A stretch of 32,008 bases of DNA from Burkholderiales bacterium. GTDB taxonomy: Bacteria > Pseudomonadota > Gammaproteobacteria > Burkholderiales > Burkholderiaceae_E. The position numbers and the translations under genes were made by a program. The DNA is taken from assembly GCA_029977705.1 (NCBI GenBank), contig JAPOKJ010000041.1, positions 1-32,008 of the forward strand, written 5' to 3'. How positions within the stretch are numbered: the first letter of the stretch is position 1; every line of letters starts with the position of its first letter. Below the pieces are notes generated by a model. That model ran no database searches. It was given only the letters and a program-made list of their open reading frames with translations, and was not told the DNA's origin. Positions 23,526 to 31,715 of the stretch are shown here, one piece after another.

Positions 23526-25274
23526 ATGTCCATGTCCTCCAGCAAGCCCCCTGCCTCCCCTTCCAACGACGGATTCGCCAAGGGCCTGACCCAGTACGGC
23601 GACCGCGGCTTTTCGCTGTTCCTGCGCAAGGCTTTCATCAAGGGCGCCGGCTACAGCGATACCGTGCTCGACAAGCCGGTGATCGGCATCACCAGCACCG
23701 GCAGCGCCTACAACCCCTGCCACGGCAACATGCCGCAACTGCTCGAGGCGGTGCAGCGCGGCATCATGCTGGCCGGGGGGCTGCCCATGCCCTTCCCCAC
23801 CATCTCCCTGCACGAGAGCTTCTCGGCGCCCACCAGCATGTACCTGCGCAACCTGATGTCGATCGACACCGAGGAGATGCTGCGCGCGGCTCCGATGGAT
23901 GCGGTGGTGCTGATCGGCGGCTGCGACAAGACCGTGCCGGCGCAACTGATGGGCGCAGCCTCGGCCAATCTGCCCGCCATCCAGCTGATTACTGGCTCGA
24001 TGCTCACCGGCTCGCACCGCAGCGAGCGCGTCGGCGCCTGCACCGACTGCCGCCGCTACTGGGCCCGCTTCCGTGCCCAGGACATCGGCCAGGAAGAGAT
24101 CGACGAGGTCAACAACCAGCTGGTGGCCAGCGTCGGCACCTGCTCGGTGATGGGCACTGCATCGACCATGGCCTGCATTGCCGAGGCCCTGGGCATGACC
24201 ATGCCCGGTGGTGCCTCGCCTCCTGCCGTCACCGCCGATCGGATGCGCATCGCCGAGGCCACCGGGGCACAAGCCGTGCATCTGGCCCGCCAACGCCTGG
24301 GGATCGACCAGATCCTCACCGACAAGGCCCTCGAAAATGCGATGCGCGTGCTGCTCGCCATCGGCGGCTCCACCAACGGCATCGTGCACCTGACCGCGAT
24401 CGCCGGTCGCCTCGGCTACGAGATCGATCTGGATGCCCTGGACCGCATGGGCCGCGACACCCCGGTGCTGCTCGACCTGAAGCCCTCGGGCGACCACTAC
24501 ATGGAAGACTTCCATCATGCCGGCGGCATGGCCACCTTGCTGCGCGAATTGAAGCCCTTGCTGCACCTGGATGCCCTCACGGTCACCGGCCGAACGCTGG
24601 GCGAGGAGATCGAAGCCGCCGGCCCCGGCTTCAGGCAGGACGTGATTCGCTCCCTGGCCGACCCGATCTATCCGCAAGGCGGCATCGCTGTGCTGCGCGG
24701 CAACCTGGCCCCCGGCGGTGCGATCATCAAGCAGTCGGCCGCCAATCCGGCACTGATGGAGCATGAGGGCCGTGCGGTGGTCTTCGAAGATGCGGCCGAC
24801 CTGGCCGCCCGCATCGATGATCCGGATCTCGATGTGAACGCCGAGGATATCCTCGTGCTCAAGAACATCGGTCCCAAGGGCGCGACCATGCCCGAGGCCG
24901 GCGCGCTGCCCCTGCCCCTGAAACTGGCCCGCGCCGGCGTGAAGGACATGGTGCGCATCTCCGATGGCCGCATGAGCGGCACCGCCTTTGGGACCGTGGT
25001 GCTTCATGTCACGCCCGAAGCCGCCGTCGGCGGGCCGCTCGCCCTGGTGCGCAATGGCGACCGCATCCGCCTGTCGGTCAAGGAGCGGGCCTTGCAACTG
25101 CTGATCAGTGACGAGGAACTGAAGGCCCGCGCCGCACAGCAGAAGATCACCCCCCCCACTGGCGAACGCGGCTATCGCAAGTTGTACATGCAGAGCGTCA
25201 CCCAGGCCGACAAGGGCGTGGACTTCGATTTCCTGCGTGCGACCGAGCAGCGCGGCAAACTGCCACGCACCTGA
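23526..25274 (+). CDS. IlvD/Edd-family sugar-acid (pentonate-type) dehydratase
   Basis: The 582-residue enzyme has the three iron-sulfur cysteines of the [2Fe-2S] subgroup: Cys65 (NPCHGN), Cys133 (GGCDKTVPA, followed by Lys135 that is carbamylated in relatives) and Cys206 (GTCSVMGTAST). The spacings of 68 and 73 equal those I recall for Rhizobium L-arabinonate dehydratase (Cys59/127/200). The active-site Ser is in RMSGTAFG (Ser484), and Glu97 (SLHES) is a metal ligand. This points away from the branched-chain amino acid enzyme IlvD and towards aldonate dehydration to 2-keto-3-deoxy acids. Start ATG 23526, or 23532 six bases later. Divergent from a Bug gene. Confidence 0.9.
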   Translation: MSMSSSKPPASPSNDGFAKGLTQYGDRGFSLFLRKAFIKGAGYSDTVLDKPVIGITSTGSAYNPCHGNMPQLLEAVQRGIMLAGGLPMPFPTISLHESFSAPTSMYLRNLMSIDTEEMLRAAPMDAVVLIGGCDKTVPAQLMGAASANLPAIQLITGSMLTGSHRSERVGACTDCRRYWARFRAQDIGQEEIDEVNNQLVASVGTCSVMGTASTMACIAEALGMTMPGGASPPAVTADRMRIAEATGAQAVHLARQRLGIDQILTDKALENAMRVLLAIGGSTNGIVHLTAIAGRLGYEIDLDALDRMGRDTPVLLDLKPSGDHYMEDFHHAGGMATLLRELKPLLHLDALTVTGRTLGEEIEAAGPGFRQDVIRSLADPIYPQGGIAVLRGNLAPGGAIIKQSAANPALMEHEGRAVVFEDAADLAARIDDPDLDVNAEDILVLKNIGPKGATMPEAGALPLPLKLARAGVKDMVRISDGRMSGTAFGTVVLHVTPEAAVGGPLALVRNGDRIRLSVKERALQLLISDEELKARAAQQKITPPTGERGYRKLYMQSVTQADKGVDFDFLRATEQRGKLPRT

Positions 25275-25347
25275 TGGGGGCTCATTCGCTGCGCTCCCGC
25301 AGACACAGCGACCAGTTCCAATTTCATTCCCGAATGCCGAGACTTTG

Positions 25348-26187
25348 ATGAACACGCCCCTGAAAGCGCAAGTGCTCAGTTTCTACGAACAGCACCCGAT
25401 CAATGAGGATGAGATCCTGATCAAGCTGCGCCAGCGCGGCGTTGATCCCGAGCACATGACCCAGGCCGACATGCAGGACCTGGACCAGGACCACTACGGC
25501 GGCATTGCTGCCGTGGAGAGCCTGATCGAGGCTGGCCAGTTGCAGGCCGGCGACCAGGTGCTGGATGTGTGCAGCGGCATGGGCGGCCCCTCGCGCTGGA
25601 TCGCGCATCGTCTGGGCTGCAGCGTGACCGGGCTGGACTTCACGCCCTCGCGGGTCGCAGGCGCCACGCGGCTGACGCAACGCGTCGGGCTGGAGCACAA
25701 GGTGCGCTTCGTGCAGGGCGATGCCACCGCCATGCCCTTTGAGGCCGCGCAGTTCGATGCGGCGATCTCGCAGGAGGCCTGGTGCCATATCGGTGCCAAG
25801 GACCGCGTGCTGGCTGAATGCGCCCGCGTGCTGCGCCCCGGCGGACGGCTCGCCTTCACCGACCTGGTGGACCGCGGCACGATGAGCGATGAGGATCACC
25901 GCCTGCTGGAGGCCGGCATGAAGATGCCGCGCCTGCCCCTGCGCACCGATTACGAGGCCCTGCTGGCGAGGGCCGGCTTCCAGGACATCCGCTGTGTGGA
26001 TCTGTCCGCGCACTGGACCCGCATCCTGCAGGATCGGCTGGCGATGTATCGCTCGCTCAGGGAAACAACCGTCGCCAAGTTCGGTCTGGCGCGCTTCGAG
26101 GAGTATGACGCCGCCTATGCGCGCTTTGTGGCGCTGTACAGCGATGGCAAGGCAGGAGGGGGCCGCTTTACCGCCAGACGCGCCTGA
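25348..26187 (+). CDS. SAM-dependent methyltransferase (UbiE / sarcosine-dimethylglycine methyltransferase-like)
   Basis: The 279-residue protein has a class I methyltransferase core: motif I VLDVCSGMGGPSRWIAHRLGC (split; about 74-94), TGLDFTPSRVAGA after it, FVQGDATAMPFEAAQFDAAIS (about 120-140) and LRPGGRLAFTDLV (about 160-173). The N-terminal helices (FYEQHPINEDEIL) and the YGG motif before the core resemble glycine/sarcosine or dimethylglycine methyltransferases and related small-molecule enzymes. It is 73 bp after the dehydratase on the same strand, so co-transcription is possible but not shown. The substrate cannot be told. Confidence 0.88.
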   Translation: MNTPLKAQVLSFYEQHPINEDEILIKLRQRGVDPEHMTQADMQDLDQDHYGGIAAVESLIEAGQLQAGDQVLDVCSGMGGPSRWIAHRLGCSVTGLDFTPSRVAGATRLTQRVGLEHKVRFVQGDATAMPFEAAQFDAAISQEAWCHIGAKDRVLAECARVLRPGGRLAFTDLVDRGTMSDEDHRLLEAGMKMPRLPLRTDYEALLARAGFQDIRCVDLSAHWTRILQDRLAMYRSLRETTVAKFGLARFEEYDAAYARFVALYSDGKAGGGRFTARRA

Positions 26188-26234
26188 GACGATCCAGGCG
26201 CAGGCGCAGGCAACTGCCGCGCGCTGACACCGGC

Positions 26235-26426
26235 CTACTTGCCTGCGTCCTTGCTGTCGGGAATCACCGCATCGATCACGGCGCCGGTGGCCTTCACGCC
26301 AGTCTTCGCCACGGTCGCGGCGGTCGTGACCGCTGCATCAGCCACGGCGATCACCATGCAGCCTTGCAAGCCGGCGACCGCACCGGACAGAGCCAGGAGG
26401 GCGAAGGCAGTCTTGAGAAACCTCAT
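26235..26426 (-). CDS. Very small lipoprotein
   Basis: The 63-residue product MRFLKTAFALLALSGAVAG, then LQGC, carries a classic signal peptide and lipobox with cysteine at residue 23. The mature part is ~40 residues of Ala/Val/Thr-rich sequence (MVIAVADAAVTTAATVAK) and a short polar tail (DSKDAGK). It resembles the tiny lipoproteins annotated as the NF038104 family, though I cannot confirm membership. The frame is open further upstream, but the signal peptide fixes ATG 26426. It is divergent from the small membrane protein with only 40 bp between start codons. Function unknown. Confidence 0.75.
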   Translation of the reverse strand: MRFLKTAFALLALSGAVAGLQGCMVIAVADAAVTTAATVAKTGVKATGAVIDAVIPDSKDAGK

Positions 26427-26454
26427 GCAGCTATTCCACGGAAAAACAGGCAGG

Positions 26455-26460
26455 TAGAAT
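26455..26460 (+). promoter_or_regulatory. Candidate -10 TAGAAT almost abutting a start codon
   Basis: TAGAAT ends six bases before ATG 26467, which would put transcription start at or next to the ATG. No good -35 at the standard distance is seen (TATTCC at 26432-26437). Confidence 0.35.
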
Positions 26461-26466
26461 CTTCTC

Positions 26467-26814
26467 ATGGATACCCCCCTGCCCCTGGGCGATCGCCTGA
26501 TCGCCGCGCTCTTCATGCCCCTGATGTCCTTCGGCTTCCTGCTGATCTTTGCCTTTGTCGGCAGTTCCGGGATGGATGACCTGTGGCGCCATGTGCAAGC
26601 GATGAGCGAGCGGCAGTGGATGTTCCTGGGACTGCTGCTCCTGCTGCTGGCAGGACTGGGCTTTACCCTGGGCACCTTCAAGGCCTTCCGGATCCATTCC
26701 TATGGGGCTGGTGGCGGCGTGCCCGCCGGCGGGCCGATCTCGATGGGCCTGGCACGGGTGATCTTTTTCGGGGCGACGATCGGGTCGGTGGCGGTTTTCC
26801 TCAGTGGCGGCTAG
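26467..26814 (+). CDS. Small membrane protein of unknown function
   Basis: The 115-residue protein has three hydrophobic segments (about 10-32, 50-70 and 92-112: LIAALFMPLMSFGFLLIFAF, FLGLLLLLLAGLGFTLG, MGLARVIFFGATIGSVAVFL) joined by short polar loops, one rich in glycine (YGAGGGVPAGG). I recognise no family. There is no clear ribosome binding site, only a purine run overlapping the -10. Its TAG stop ends with the first G of the repeat element, so the element joins the gene exactly at its stop codon. Confidence 0.75.
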   Translation: MDTPLPLGDRLIAALFMPLMSFGFLLIFAFVGSSGMDDLWRHVQAMSERQWMFLGLLLLLLAGLGFTLGTFKAFRIHSYGAGGGVPAGGPISMGLARVIFFGATIGSVAVFLSGG

Positions 26815-26895
26815 TGTGGTGTGCCGTAAGTAACTTGTCTAATGACGAAGTGCAATGAGGGTGAATCCAAGGCGCGGTTGCGGTCCGATAGCGGG

Positions 26896-26943
26896 GCTAT
26901 CGACCCGGGTTCGCAACGCCCCAGTCGCCCTCATTTCACTTCG
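26896..26943 (+). repeat. 48-bp direct repeat, left copy
   Basis: It starts GCTATCGACCCGGGTTCGCA and matches 28093-28140 at 43 of 48 positions, with the first 25 identical. It is the descending arm of the left hairpin. Confidence 0.85.
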
Positions 26944-27217
26944 CCCCGACGGGGTTCGATCGGACGAGGCGCTCGGTCGCTCGCCCGAGGCACCCAGCCA
27001 GTCGCCCGCCAAGCCTGCTCATCAGGCTGCCCGCCCATCCGAAGGGATGAGACGGCGAGCTGCGCCCGCCCAGATGACCGTCCGACGGCCTGTTAACCTC
27101 GGGGGACTCGGGCAGGCCCGTCATTGATCGGATGCCGACAAGCGCCCCTAGCCATGCCCGAGGCGACGAAGCCCGCTTCGCCCCGATCAGCAGCAGCACC
27201 TTGAGGAGTACCCTGAC

Positions 27218-28093
27218 ATGAAGACCCGAATGTTCCCGCGCATGGCAGTGAGTCTGTTCCTGACGACCGCCCTCCTGGTCGGCTGCGGCGGAGGTGGTTC
27301 AGGGACCGGCAGCGCGACCGGCACGGGCACCACCAGCAGCCCGCTGACCTCGCAGGATCCCGCCACCCTGACCAAATCAGTGGTTGATGCCAGCAACAGT
27401 TCGATTCAATTGTCGGCCGCAACCAATGCCTTCTCGGGTGCAGCCACTCCGGTTGCGATCAAGTCGCTCGCCGCCAAGGCCCTGAGCCAGACCGTACGAT
27501 GCGCAGACAGCGTGCAGACCAGTACCCTGTGCGCGGGCAGCTTCAGCATCAGCAGCAACCTCAACACCCTGCCAACCGGCAGCATCCCTGCCGGCACGAC
27601 ACTGGGCATGAGCTTCGAAAATTTCAGGCCCAGCGACCTGCGGCCTGACCAGGCAGTGACCGGCAATCTGTCGATCAGCTTCATTGATGGATTTTCCTCG
27701 AGCACCACGATGAATGGCCGGGTCGCCATGAACATCAACATCACGGCACCGCCACCCGGCGTGCAGGCCGATGTGCTGCTGGAACTCAGGCAGCTGGGGG
27801 TTTCGGATACCGGCTCGAGCACCACGCTCAATGGCTTTGCCGCCGTCACGCTCTCAGGTCAGGCCAGGCTCGAGATGACCTTCAGCAACTGGCAGGCAGC
27901 GGACAACCGGCCCCTGGCCGGCAGCGCGGCCACCCTGGTGTCAGGCACGGACAGCCTGCGGATCCAGGTGCTCGGCACCACGGCCAACCAGACCAGCTTC
28001 GAGCTCACCTTGACCAGCGGCGGCACGACACAGTGGGTTCGCCGCGTCGTTCAGGACCTGAACGGCGGCATCGCCAGCTACCGGAACCTCTAG
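27218..28093 (+). CDS. Lipoprotein of unknown family carried inside the repeat element
   Basis: The 291-residue protein has a lipoprotein signal (MKTRMFPRMAVSLFLTTALL, VGC) with lipidated Cys23. A Gly/Ser/Thr linker follows (GGGGSGTGSATGTGTTSSP) and then ~240 residues rich in Ser, Thr, Asn and Gly. Alternating hydrophobic patterns suggest beta-strands (GNLSISFIDGFSS, GRVAMNINIT, ARLEMTFSNW, TSFELTLTSGG). Cys95 and Cys105 could form a disulfide. GAGGAG at 27203-27208 is a good ribosome binding site. I recognise no domain. The stop TAG uses the first base of the right repeat arm. Location at the cell surface or outer membrane is inferred from the lipobox; no function is proposed. Confidence 0.82.
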   Translation: MKTRMFPRMAVSLFLTTALLVGCGGGGSGTGSATGTGTTSSPLTSQDPATLTKSVVDASNSSIQLSAATNAFSGAATPVAIKSLAAKALSQTVRCADSVQTSTLCAGSFSISSNLNTLPTGSIPAGTTLGMSFENFRPSDLRPDQAVTGNLSISFIDGFSSSTTMNGRVAMNINITAPPPGVQADVLLELRQLGVSDTGSSTTLNGFAAVTLSGQARLEMTFSNWQAADNRPLAGSAATLVSGTDSLRIQVLGTTANQTSFELTLTSGGTTQWVRRVVQDLNGGIASYRNL

Positions 28094-28140
28094 CTATCGA
28101 CCCGGGTTCGCAACGCCGCATTCACACTCATTGCACTTCG
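28093..28140 (+). repeat. 48-bp direct repeat, right copy
   Basis: Partner of 26896-26943. Here it continues into the complete right end (28141-28172), whereas the left copy runs instead into the conserved CCCCGACGGGG tail. Confidence 0.85.
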
Positions 28141-28234
28141 TCATTAGACAAGTAATTTGCGGCACACCACACTTGGGAAGGTCCGCAAAACCTCTCGCGC
28201 CCGCGGCGGAGTCTTTGCGGACATTCCCTCGCGA

Positions 28235-30121
28235 TCAGGCCGCTTCCGCTTCCCGCGAGGCCCGCTTGCGATCATGTTCCTTCAGGTGGCGCTTGCGCAG
28301 GCGGATGCTCTTGGGCGTGATCTCGACCAGTTCATCATCGGCGATGAACTCCACCGCCTTTTCCAGCGTCAGCTGGATCGGAGGCGTCAGCACGATGGCA
28401 TCGTCCTTGCCGGATGAGCGCACGTTGGTGAGCTTCTTTTCCTTGACCGGATTGACCACCAGGTCGTTGTCGCGGCTGTGGATCCCGATGATGATCCCTT
28501 CGTACAGCGGATCTCCGGGGCTGACGAACATGCGGCCGCGCTCCTGCAGCTTCCACAGCGCATAGGCCACCGCATCGCCATCGTCCTGCGAGATCAGCAC
28601 GCCATTGCGACGCTCCTCGATCTCGCCGGCCCAGTCACCGTAGTCGTCGAACACATGGCTCATGATGCCGGTGCCGCGCGTCAGGTTCAGGAATTCATTG
28701 GAAAAACCGATCAGGCCACGGGCCGGCACACGGTATTCAAGGCGCACCCGCCCTTTGCCGTCCGGCTCCATGTTCTGCAATTCGCCCCGGCGGCGACCCA
28801 GGAACTCCATCACCGGTCCCTGGTGGGTTTCTTCCAGGTCCATGGTCAGCATCTCGTAGGGCTCCTGCTTGACACCATCGACCACGCGCAGCTTCGGCTT
28901 CGGACGCGATACCGCCATCTCGTAGCCTTCGCGACGCATGTTCTCGAGCAACACGGTCAGGTGCAGTTCGCCACGGCCCGAGACCACGAAGGTGTCGGAG
29001 TCACCACTGAAGTCCACTCGCAGGGCCACGTTGGCCTTCAATTCGCGCTCCAGGCGCTCGCGGATCTGGCGGCTGGTGACAAACTTGCCTTCACGGCCCG
29101 CCATCGGCGAGGTGTTGACCAGGAACTCCATGGTCATGGTCGGCTCGTCCACGCTCAGCAGCGGCAGGGCCTCCTGCACATCGACCGCGGTCACGGTGCA
29201 ACCGATGCCGATCTCATCGATACCGTTGATGGCGATGATGTCGCCGGCCTGGGCTTCATCCACCGCAGCGCGCTCCAGGCCTGCGTAATGCAACACCTGG
29301 TTGACCTTGGCATTGACGGGTGCATGACCGGTCTCGGCCGGGTTGCCAAACAGCACGGTGACGTTCTGGCCAGCCTTGATGCGACCCCGCTTGATCCGGC
29401 CGATGCCGATCTTGCCGACATAGCTGGAGTAGTCCAGGGCCGAGATCTGCAGTTGCAGCGGACCCTCCGGGTCATCGCCACGAGCCGGGATCTGGGCCAG
29501 CACGGCCTCGAACAGCGGCTTCATCGTCAAGCCCTTGGCGGCAGCCGCTTCAGCGGTAGCCACATCGGCCGGCAGGTCCTTCATGTCGGCCAGGGCATAG
29601 CCGTTCAGGGCCGAGGCATAGACGGTCACGAAATCGAGTTGCTCTTCGGTGGCACCGAGCTTGTCGAACAGGTCGAAGGTCTGGTTGATGACCCAGTCCG
29701 GGCGGGCCCCGGGGCGATCGATCTTGTTGATCACGACGATCGGACGCAGGCCCAGGGCGAGCGCCTTCTTGGTCACGAAGCGGGTCTGGGGCATCGGGCC
29801 CTCGACGGCATCGACCAGCAGCAGCACGCCGTCGACCATCGACAGCGCGCGCTCGACCTCACCGCCAAAGTCTGCATGCCCCGGGGTATCGACGATATTG
29901 ATGCGGGTGCCGGCGTACTCCACCGCACAGTTCTTGGCCAGGATGGTGATGCCGCGTTCACGTTCCAGATCGTTGGAGTCCATGATGCGTTCGGCCACTG
30001 CCTGGTGGGCACGGAAGGTGCCGGCCTGCTTGAGCAGCTGGTCCACCAGGGTGGTCTTGCCGTGGTCAACGTGGGCGATGATCGCAATATTGCGAATCGA
30101 CGGTACGGTATCGGTAGTCAT
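28235..30121 (-). CDS. typA: Ribosome-binding GTPase TypA/BipA
   Basis: The 628-residue translation-factor GTPase has G1 [10 protein letters not shown] (about 15-24), the switch region [10 protein letters not shown]3 [15 protein letters not shown]4 NKIDRPGA and G5-like YASALNG. EF-G-like domains III and V and the TypA-specific C-terminal domain follow ([58 protein letters not shown]; blocks). It acts in 50S subunit assembly and in stress and cold adaptation. The frame is open further upstream, but [21 protein letters not shown] is the family N terminus, at ATG 30121. No strong ribosome binding site is visible. It is last in the infB-rbfA-truB-typA series, 44 bp after truB. Confidence 0.97.
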   Translation of the reverse strand: MTTDTVPSIRNIAIIAHVDHGKTTLVDQLLKQAGTFRAHQAVAERIMDSNDLERERGITILAKNCAVEYAGTRINIVDTPGHADFGGEVERALSMVDGVLLLVDAVEGPMPQTRFVTKKALALGLRPIVVINKIDRPGARPDWVINQTFDLFDKLGATEEQLDFVTVYASALNGYALADMKDLPADVATAEAAAAKGLTMKPLFEAVLAQIPARGDDPEGPLQLQISALDYSSYVGKIGIGRIKRGRIKAGQNVTVLFGNPAETGHAPVNAKVNQVLHYAGLERAAVDEAQAGDIIAINGIDEIGIGCTVTAVDVQEALPLLSVDEPTMTMEFLVNTSPMAGREGKFVTSRQIRERLERELKANVALRVDFSGDSDTFVVSGRGELHLTVLLENMRREGYEMAVSRPKPKLRVVDGVKQEPYEMLTMDLEETHQGPVMEFLGRRRGELQNMEPDGKGRVRLEYRVPARGLIGFSNEFLNLTRGTGIMSHVFDDYGDWAGEIEERRNGVLISQDDGDAVAYALWKLQERGRMFVSPGDPLYEGIIIGIHSRDNDLVVNPVKEKKLTNVRSSGKDDAIVLTPPIQLTLEKAVEFIADDELVEITPKSIRLRKRHLKEHDRKRASREAEAA

Positions 30122-30165
30122 GATGTCGTGGGAATCCAGGAGGAGATTTTTTAGGAAACGGAGGG

Positions 30166-31251
30166 TCAGTCGGCGACGCGTGTCGCAGCCACCAGAGCGG
30201 TGGCCGGTTCGCCGTCTGGGCTGTTGTGAAGAACCATGCGCACCAGACGGCGCGGGCGCAGGGCTTGAGGATCGAGTTCCACCGTGCCGAGCAACTGGCC
30301 CGTGGGGCCGGTGGCACGGCAAACCACGGGCCAGGTGGCACCGGGCAGGTCGGGTCGTTGCGTGCGCAACGAGGCCAGAAAGACATGGGGGGAAAGCTTT
30401 TGCCCCTGCAGCAGGCGGCGCATCTGCCCGTCGTCGAGCATCAGTTGCGGCAGGCTGGAAAGAAGGGTATCGACCGGCAACAGGCGCGCGCGGCGCTCCT
30501 GCAGGGTCAGGGCCTCCAGAGCTTCGAGTGTGATCGCACCAGCGACCGACAACTGCGCCACCTGGGTACGGCGCAGGCTGGCCAGATGGGCACCGCAGCC
30601 CAGCGCACGACCGATGTCCTCGCCCAGGACGCGGATATACGTGCCCTTGCTGCAGGTCACCAACAGATGCACCACCGGATGGCCCTCCAGCACGGCATAG
30701 GACTGCGGGTGCTGCTCCAACGCAGACGACACCTGCGTCAGCGCATGGATCACCACCGGCCGCGCCTCGCGCTCGACCGATTGACCGGCCCGGGCATATT
30801 CGTACAAGGCCTTGCCCTCCTTCTTGAGTGCCGAATGCATCGGCGGCACTTGCAGGATGGGACCACGAAAAGATGACAATGCCGCTTCCAGCACAGCCTC
30901 ATCGGGCACGCCGGGCGGCAGCGGATGGACTTCGAGGATCTCGCCCTCGCGATCCCCGGTACTGGTCACCTGCCCCAGGCGCAGCCCGGCAACATAGGTC
31001 TTGTCGGCACCGAGCAGGTCATCGGCAAACTTGGTGGCCTCGCCAAAGGCCAAAGGCAACAGGCCGGAGGCCAGCGGATCAAGCGTGCCGCCATGGCCAG
31101 CCTTTTCCGCCTGCAACAGGCGGCGCGCGCGCATCAGCGCATCGTTGGAGCTCAGGCCCAGGGGTTTGTCGAGCAGCAGCACTCCATGCACCGGCTCACG
31201 AGGTGCCTTGCGCTGGATGGGCTGGGGCACGCTCATGAGGGTCATGGGCAT
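30166..31251 (-). CDS. truB: tRNA pseudouridine(55) synthase TruB
   Basis: The 361-residue enzyme converts U55 to pseudouridine in the T-loop of most tRNAs. The catalytic Asp58 lies in [14 protein letters not shown], after [17 protein letters not shown]. Other family marks are [40 protein letters not shown] and [15 protein letters not shown]. The C-terminal third is a PUA-like tail, longer than in E. coli TruB. Three ATGs lie close together (31251, 31245, 31236), so the exact start is uncertain. The first ATG is only three bases past the rbfA stop, which suggests coupled translation. Confidence 0.97.
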   Translation of the reverse strand: MPMTLMSVPQPIQRKAPREPVHGVLLLDKPLGLSSNDALMRARRLLQAEKAGHGGTLDPLASGLLPLAFGEATKFADDLLGADKTYVAGLRLGQVTSTGDREGEILEVHPLPPGVPDEAVLEAALSSFRGPILQVPPMHSALKKEGKALYEYARAGQSVEREARPVVIHALTQVSSALEQHPQSYAVLEGHPVVHLLVTCSKGTYIRVLGEDIGRALGCGAHLASLRRTQVAQLSVAGAITLEALEALTLQERRARLLPVDTLLSSLPQLMLDDGQMRRLLQGQKLSPHVFLASLRTQRPDLPGATWPVVCRATGPTGQLLGTVELDPQALRPRRLVRMVLHNSPDGEPATALVAATRVAD

Positions 31252-31254
31252 TGC

Positions 31255-31686
31255 CTAAGATTGCTCGTCGAGGGGTTCGTCAGGCGCGGCGCGGCGCGAC
31301 TGGGCTTCCTTGATCAGCGCGTCCATCGCGAAGCCGCGATCCAGCGAGGCATCATGGGCAAAGCGCACTTCCGGCGTCTGGTGGATGCGTACCCGCTTGC
31401 CCAGTTGCACACGCAGGAAGCCGGCCGCCTTGCGCAGGCCCTCGAGGGTGCGCTCGATGGTCTCGGCGTCATTGGGCAGGCAGGTGAAATGCACCGTCAC
31501 ATAGGCGTAGTCGGGCGTCAGATCGACGCCGGTCACCGTCACCAGCCCGACGCGCGGATCCTTGACCTCGGTCTGGATCAGCTGCGCCAGCTCATGGTGG
31601 ATCTGCTCGGCGACACGCTGGCCGCGGCCATTGCCGCCGCCGGCGCTCGCCCCCGAGCTGAAGTTGGGCTTGTGACGGGTGTTCAT
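31255..31686 (-). CDS. rbfA: Ribosome-binding factor A
   Basis: The 143-residue KH-fold protein binds the 30S subunit during 16S rRNA maturation. Conserved pieces are RVAEQIHHELAQLIQTEVKDPRVG, VTGVDLTPDYAYVTVHFTCL, GLRKAAGFLRVQLGKRVRIHQTPEVRFAHD (blocks) and the end of the fold at DRGFAMDALIKEA. The first ~20 residues are a Ser/Gly/Asn-rich extension. It lies 29 bp after infB and three bases before truB, in the classical translation operon order. Confidence 0.97.
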   Translation of the reverse strand: MNTRHKPNFSSGASAGGGNGRGQRVAEQIHHELAQLIQTEVKDPRVGLVTVTGVDLTPDYAYVTVHFTCLPNDAETIERTLEGLRKAAGFLRVQLGKRVRIHQTPEVRFAHDASLDRGFAMDALIKEAQSRRAAPDEPLDEQS

Positions 31687-31715
31687 CGACGGCAGTTCAG
31701 TTGGGCAGGCTCGCC

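Larger units (their letters stand above)
26814..28172. mobile_element. MITE-like element, copy 2: gene-carrying version (1359 bp)
   Basis: The left end (26814-26868) and the complement of the right end (28118-28172) match at 50 of 55 positions, and both start GTGTGGTGTGCCG like copy 1. Bases 26814-26987 match the left module of copy 1 at 163 of 174 positions without gaps. A leader of about 230 bp without a gene or strong promoter follows, then the lipoprotein gene, then an 80-bp right arm (28093-28172) that is the inverted left arm. No transposase gene and no target duplication are visible (CTA left, TTG right). The simplest reading is one element with cargo; two independent repeats in opposite orientation flanking a resident gene is the alternative. 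Confidence 0.65.

Noticed and set aside
23526-25274. Annotation as dihydroxy-acid dehydratase IlvD of valine/isoleucine synthesis
   Set aside because: Cysteine spacing and the GTCSVMGTAST and GACTDCRRYW patterns fit the sugar-acid dehydratase subgroup, and the genes around it are catabolic.
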